This document shows, piece by piece, positions 1-6,982 of a stretch of DNA of 6,982 nucleotides. This DNA comes from Caldilinea sp. (GTDB lineage: Bacteria; Chloroflexota; Anaerolineae; Caldilineales; Caldilineaceae), in NCBI GenBank assembly GCA_025055055.1, contig JANWYX010000006.1, forward strand, positions 1-6,982, written 5' to 3'. A model generated the notes under the pieces. The model did not search any database. It was given only the letters and a program-made list of their open reading frames with translations, and was not told the origin of the DNA. A program made the position numbers and the translations under genes. Every line of letters begins with the position of its first letter. Within the stretch, counting starts at the first letter, position 1.

Positions 1-49
1 ATCCGTTGCTTGATTGAAGACTTGAACACCTCTCACGAACACCGACGGG

Positions 50-57
50 AAGGGTGA
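50..57 (+). promoter_or_regulatory. Probable ribosome binding site of tsaE
   Basis: The purine-rich run AAGGGTGA ends 6 bases before the GTG at 64. It is a reasonable, non-consensus Shine-Dalgarno sequence and supports the GTG as start of the tsaE reading frame. I see no convincing promoter boxes in the 63 bases before the gene, so transcription may begin outside the window. Confidence 0.5.
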
Positions 58-63
58 CGAGCA

Positions 64-564
<501 letters not shown>

Positions 565-599
565 CGTCTTTCTTCTGCCTCCTCTCCGCACTTCTTCTT

Positions 600-1203
600 G
601 CGAAACGCTACATTTCTCACCCGCCATCGACCGGGCGCAGTTCGACAGCAAGTCTTGCCTTAATCGCCTTCATGAGTGCGGGCGTCGTGAGCATGACGGT
701 CTTTACCGCCTCACTCAACGGCGGCGTCGAAATCCCATTCGACCGTGAGACCGACATGCTACGCCGTCTGCTCGCTGCCTCGACGCCCCCAAGCGCAATT
801 CTTTGGAGGGAGCCGATTCGTTTATGTGCTGAGCTGAGCGCGCTGCAGTCGCCGGCTATTTTGGTGCTTGCGCTCATTTTGGGCGTGCACATCGCCGCCG
901 GACCGTGGAGACGTCACGGCCATCTCACCGGCGTTCCTCTTCAGCAACTATGCGCAGTATTTTGCGGTGGTGAAATTTGTCGGCCTGCCGCTTCGCTTCG
1001 AACGTCCTGACGCCTCTGGAGATGATGCCCGGCTGGCTGCAGACGCCCGCCTCAACCCGATGACCTACGCCTTTGCAAGCGCGCGTGCGCCCATCTTTAC
1101 CGGCTTCGACCTGACCACAACGCTCTCCACAGCTGCGGTGCTCCTGGCGTTCGACGTAGCCCAATCTCCCTGGCGCTTCCGGCGATGCGCCATGCGCTCG
1201 ACC
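600..1203 (+). pseudogene. Decayed ABC-2 type transporter permease (DrrB/DrrC-like), frameshifted
   Basis: No single frame is open across this stretch, but consecutive pieces in different frames line up with the C-terminal two thirds of an ABC-2 multidrug-type permease. Frame 3 (about 639-902) reads AFMSAGVVSMTVF, then VEIPFDRETDMLRRLLAA and LVLALILGVHIAAGP, which match the family's PG-hxMTVhFxSL, FDRE and LGV regions. Frame 1 (about 907-998) gives FLFSNYAQYFAVVKFVGLPL. Frame 2 (1001-1045) gives NVLTPLEMMPGWLQT. Frame 1 resumes at 1045 with ARLNPMTYA and then IFTGFDLTTTLSTAAVLLAFDV. The GWLQT to ARLNP junction fits loss of one base near 1045. The frame 3 to 1 switch near 900 also seems to have lost about 20 codons of a membrane segment. 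The first transmembrane region and any start codon are not recognisable, so the 5' end is approximate. Such permeases normally follow an ATPase gene, and no trace of one is seen here. Sequencing error could explain one shift but hardly three plus truncation. Confidence 0.72.
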
Positions 1204-1381
1204 GCAATTATCCGGCAAAGTTGGCGCAAAGTTGGCAGCTGCCGCAGGGTCAAAGAAAGTGTGCATGGGCAGCTCGAACGCTCCTTCCCCTAGTCATCCT
1301 CTCCATTGAAAACCGGTCATACGCAGGGCCGGCCGAAGCACAGGGTGACCGACAGAAGGTGCATCTACGAAGAGACGCAAA
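1204..1381. other. Non-coding convergent intergenic region
   Basis: This gap separates the permease remnant from the 3' end of the GH18 gene, which converges from the other strand. The frame of the remnant runs on to a stop at 1291-1293, but the residues after about 1203 look like nothing known. An 11-bp tandem duplication lies at 1215-1236. I looked for a bidirectional or rho-independent terminator and found no stem with a T-run on either strand. Confidence 0.6.
1215..1236. repeat. 11-bp perfect tandem duplication
   Basis: The unit GCAAAGTTGGC occurs twice head to tail (1215-1225 and 1226-1236). It sits just past the recognisable end of the permease remnant. An 11-bp unit shifts the frame, which fits unselected DNA; it is too short and too few in copies to be a functional repeat family. 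Confidence 0.8.
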
Positions 1382-2451
1382 CTATCGGCCACCTTCGATC
1401 CATTCCCGGATGGCCTGCCAATTTTCCGGATCTTCGCCGCCCAACCGCCAGATGGCGATGCCGGCAAGCTCTGGATGCGCCGCCGAAATGGCGGGCAACT
1501 TAATGCGCAAGTTCTCGGCGTCGGCGAAATAGACGGTGTAGCGGCCATCATCATAGTGGAACCAGGCCTCGCCGGATTCATCGCGCCGGATTGCGGCGTT
1601 GTACATCTGCGCAGTTTTCATCGCCTGTCGCCATTCAACGCCTCTGCCGGAGCCGCCTACCCACTCGTAGCCATAAAAATGGATGCCCACGTAGGTTTTG
1701 TGTGGCGGCACGACGGTGGCGGCGTAGCGGAGCACTGCGTCAATCCAGGAGAGCGGCGCAATCGGTCCGGCCGGGCCGGCGCCGTGATGGTAGTCGTAGG
1801 TCATGATCTTGAAGCGATCCACCGCTGCACCAAGCCGGAGCCAGTCCTGAGCAGCCGGCCCACCCCAAGAGCCGGCGTCGTCGGTTTTGGCGTGCACGGC
1901 AATGGATAGTTCTTTTTTGTGGGCGTGCAGCGCAACCGCCAGCTCTTCGATGAAGAGCGTAAAGAGGTCTCGGTCTTCGGCGGCGAGACTCTCGTAGTCG
2001 ATGTCGACGCCGTCGTAGCCGTTGCTCTCGACCAGCTCGATGATGGCCGCAATGTGGTCGCTGCGCGCCTCCGGCGTTCCGATGGCGGTCAACACCGCCT
2101 CCCGGCTAAAACCGCGGTTGACGATGGAGGGAACAACGCGCATCCCCAGCGCACGCGCCCGCTCGAGTGCAGGTTGACTCTTGACGCCACCCGAAATGCG
2201 CCCATCGCGGCCCAGCTCATACCAGAAGAAGTTCACTTCCCGAATCAAGTCGGCGTTCGCCGTCAACGTGTCAATCTCCAACCGGCCGGCGTAGGGCGCC
2301 CAGATCGTCACCTCAGGACGGCGGGGCGAGCTCTCCGCCGGCTGTTCGCTTGCACTCATTGTATCTCCCTTATGAGGCCGTGGCGCTGCGGCGGCACCCA
2401 GCACTAAACCCAACAGGCAGAACGCCGCCAATAGGCGCGTGAGCGTTGCGT

Positions 2452-2455
<4 letters not shown>
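1382..2455 (-). CDS. Secreted glycoside hydrolase family 18 protein
   Basis: This 357-residue protein is a GH18 hydrolase, a family that cleaves beta-1,4 bonds next to N-acetylglucosamine in chitin, peptidoglycan or N-glycans by substrate-assisted catalysis. The catalytic motif DGVDIDYE is complete at residues 148-155, with Glu155 as acid/base. MTYDYHH at 218-224 and GIAIWRLGGEDPENW at 332-346 match late barrel strands, the latter with the conserved Trp336. The overall look is closest to the YaaH/SleL-like branch rather than classical chitinases. Residues 1-24 form a signal peptide (TRLL, hydrophobic core, AAAA cleavage region) and a short Ser/Pro-rich linker follows; no LysM, carbohydrate-binding or anchor domain is seen. 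The ATG at 2455 is preferred over an upstream ATG at 2473 because it starts directly at the signal peptide and overlaps the previous stop as ATGA, implying translational coupling. It is the last gene of the operon. The substrate is not determined. Confidence 0.9.
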
Positions 2456-3837
<1,382 letters not shown>

Positions 3838-3844
3838 GTTTACA

Positions 3845-3850
3845 CTTCCC
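3845..3850 (-). promoter_or_regulatory. Ribosome binding site deciding the lipoprotein start
   Basis: GGGAAG on the minus strand lies 7 bases before GTG 3837 and 13 bases before ATG 3831. No comparable site precedes the longer in-frame starts at 3852 or 3861. This favours the shorter N-terminus, which also gives a more normal signal peptide length. Confidence 0.5.
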
Positions 3851-3870
3851 ATCTCACCCACGGGGTCTGT

Positions 3871-4962
<1,092 letters not shown>

Positions 4963-4963
4963 G

Positions 4964-4970
4964 TCTCCCT
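4964..4970 (-). promoter_or_regulatory. Ribosome binding site of the MalG-like permease
   Basis: AGGGAGA on the minus strand lies in the 15-base gap after the MalF-like stop, 4 bases before ATG 4959. Its quality supports that start and independent initiation within a shared message. Confidence 0.75.
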
Positions 4971-4974
4971 GTGC

Positions 4975-5934
<960 letters not shown>

Positions 5935-5941
5935 TCTTGAA

Positions 5942-5946
5942 CTCCT
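5942..5946 (-). promoter_or_regulatory. Ribosome binding site of the MalF-like permease
   Basis: Consensus AGGAG on the minus strand stands 7 bases before ATG 5934. It lies just downstream of the stem-loop and T-tract, so it stays accessible in any read-through transcript. Confidence 0.85.
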
Positions 5947-5950
5947 ACAA

Positions 5951-5996
5951 AGAAAAACATGCAGGACGGCGCAGAGAGAGCGGCTGCGCCGTCCTG
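5951..5996 (-). terminator. Intra-operon stem-loop with T-tract (partial terminator or mRNA stabiliser)
   Basis: A perfect 13-bp inverted repeat, CAGGACGGCGCAG, pairs 5962-5974 with 5984-5996 around a 9-base loop. The stem is strongly GC rich. On the minus strand it begins 12 bases after the binding-protein stop codon and is followed by CATGTTTTTCTTTG, a T-tract offset by four bases and broken by one C. This is the arrangement of an intrinsic terminator, but a leaky one, because two permease genes plainly belonging to the same system follow. Similar hairpins after binding-protein genes in sugar importer operons are known to raise binding-protein mRNA relative to permease mRNA, by partial termination or by blocking 3' exonucleases. 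Confidence 0.8.
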
Positions 5997-6008
5997 ACTC
6001 AACATCGC

Positions 6009-6982
<974 letters not shown>

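Noticed and set aside
1..57. An 18-codon open frame from the left edge ending at TGA 55-57, possibly the tail of a gene before tsaE
   Set aside because: It is the only plus frame open there and its spacing to tsaE would suit an operon, but it is too short and has no recognisable residues. It cannot be told from chance.
868..1293. Reading the 141-codon frame here as an intact small gene
   Set aside because: Its middle part is membrane-permease-like, but neighbouring pieces of the same protein lie in the other two frames and its ends match nothing. It is part of the frameshifted permease relic.
1327..1334. Palindrome GGCCGGCC in the convergent gap as a possible terminator or operator
   Set aside because: It has no loop, no T-run on either side and no second copy, and the core hexamer is common throughout the window.

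Overview
The window is a moderately GC-rich bacterial chromosome segment with two gene blocks that face each other. The left block (plus strand) holds tsaE, a tRNA-modification gene, followed by the frameshifted remains of an ABC-2 type permease. The right block (minus strand) is a five-gene carbohydrate uptake and degradation operon that runs in from the right edge. The style of the operon suggests a member of the Chloroflexota (Caldilinea/Anaerolinea-like): a binding protein, MalF- and MalG-like permeases of which the second has a large extra loop, and secreted glycoside hydrolases. This placement is an inference from protein style; no marker gene in the window fixes the taxon.

Layout: tsaE lies at 64-564. 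Positions 565-1381 have no intact gene, but about 600-1203 translates in three alternating frames into recognisable pieces of an ABC-2 (DrrB/DrrC-like) multidrug-type permease; 1204-1381 shows nothing beyond a short tandem duplication. On the minus strand, in transcription order, come: the C-terminal 323 residues of a family 1 sugar-binding protein (6982-6009, start outside the window); a strong stem-loop with a broken T-tract; a MalF/UgpA-like permease (5934-4975); a MalG/UgpE-like permease with a roughly 65-residue extracytoplasmic insertion (4959-3871); a lipoprotein of the GH-A glycosidase clan (about 3837-2452); and a secreted GH18 hydrolase (2455-1382) that overlaps the preceding stop codon as ATGA.

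How it fits together (inference): the lipoprotein glycosidase and the GH18 enzyme would cut a polysaccharide or glycoconjugate outside the cytoplasm, the binding protein would capture the released oligosaccharide, and the two permeases would import it with an ATPase encoded elsewhere. The stem-loop after the binding-protein gene probably keeps that protein in excess over the membrane components. The substrate cannot be read from the sequence. I see no CRISPR array, tRNA, rRNA, insertion sequence or defence module.
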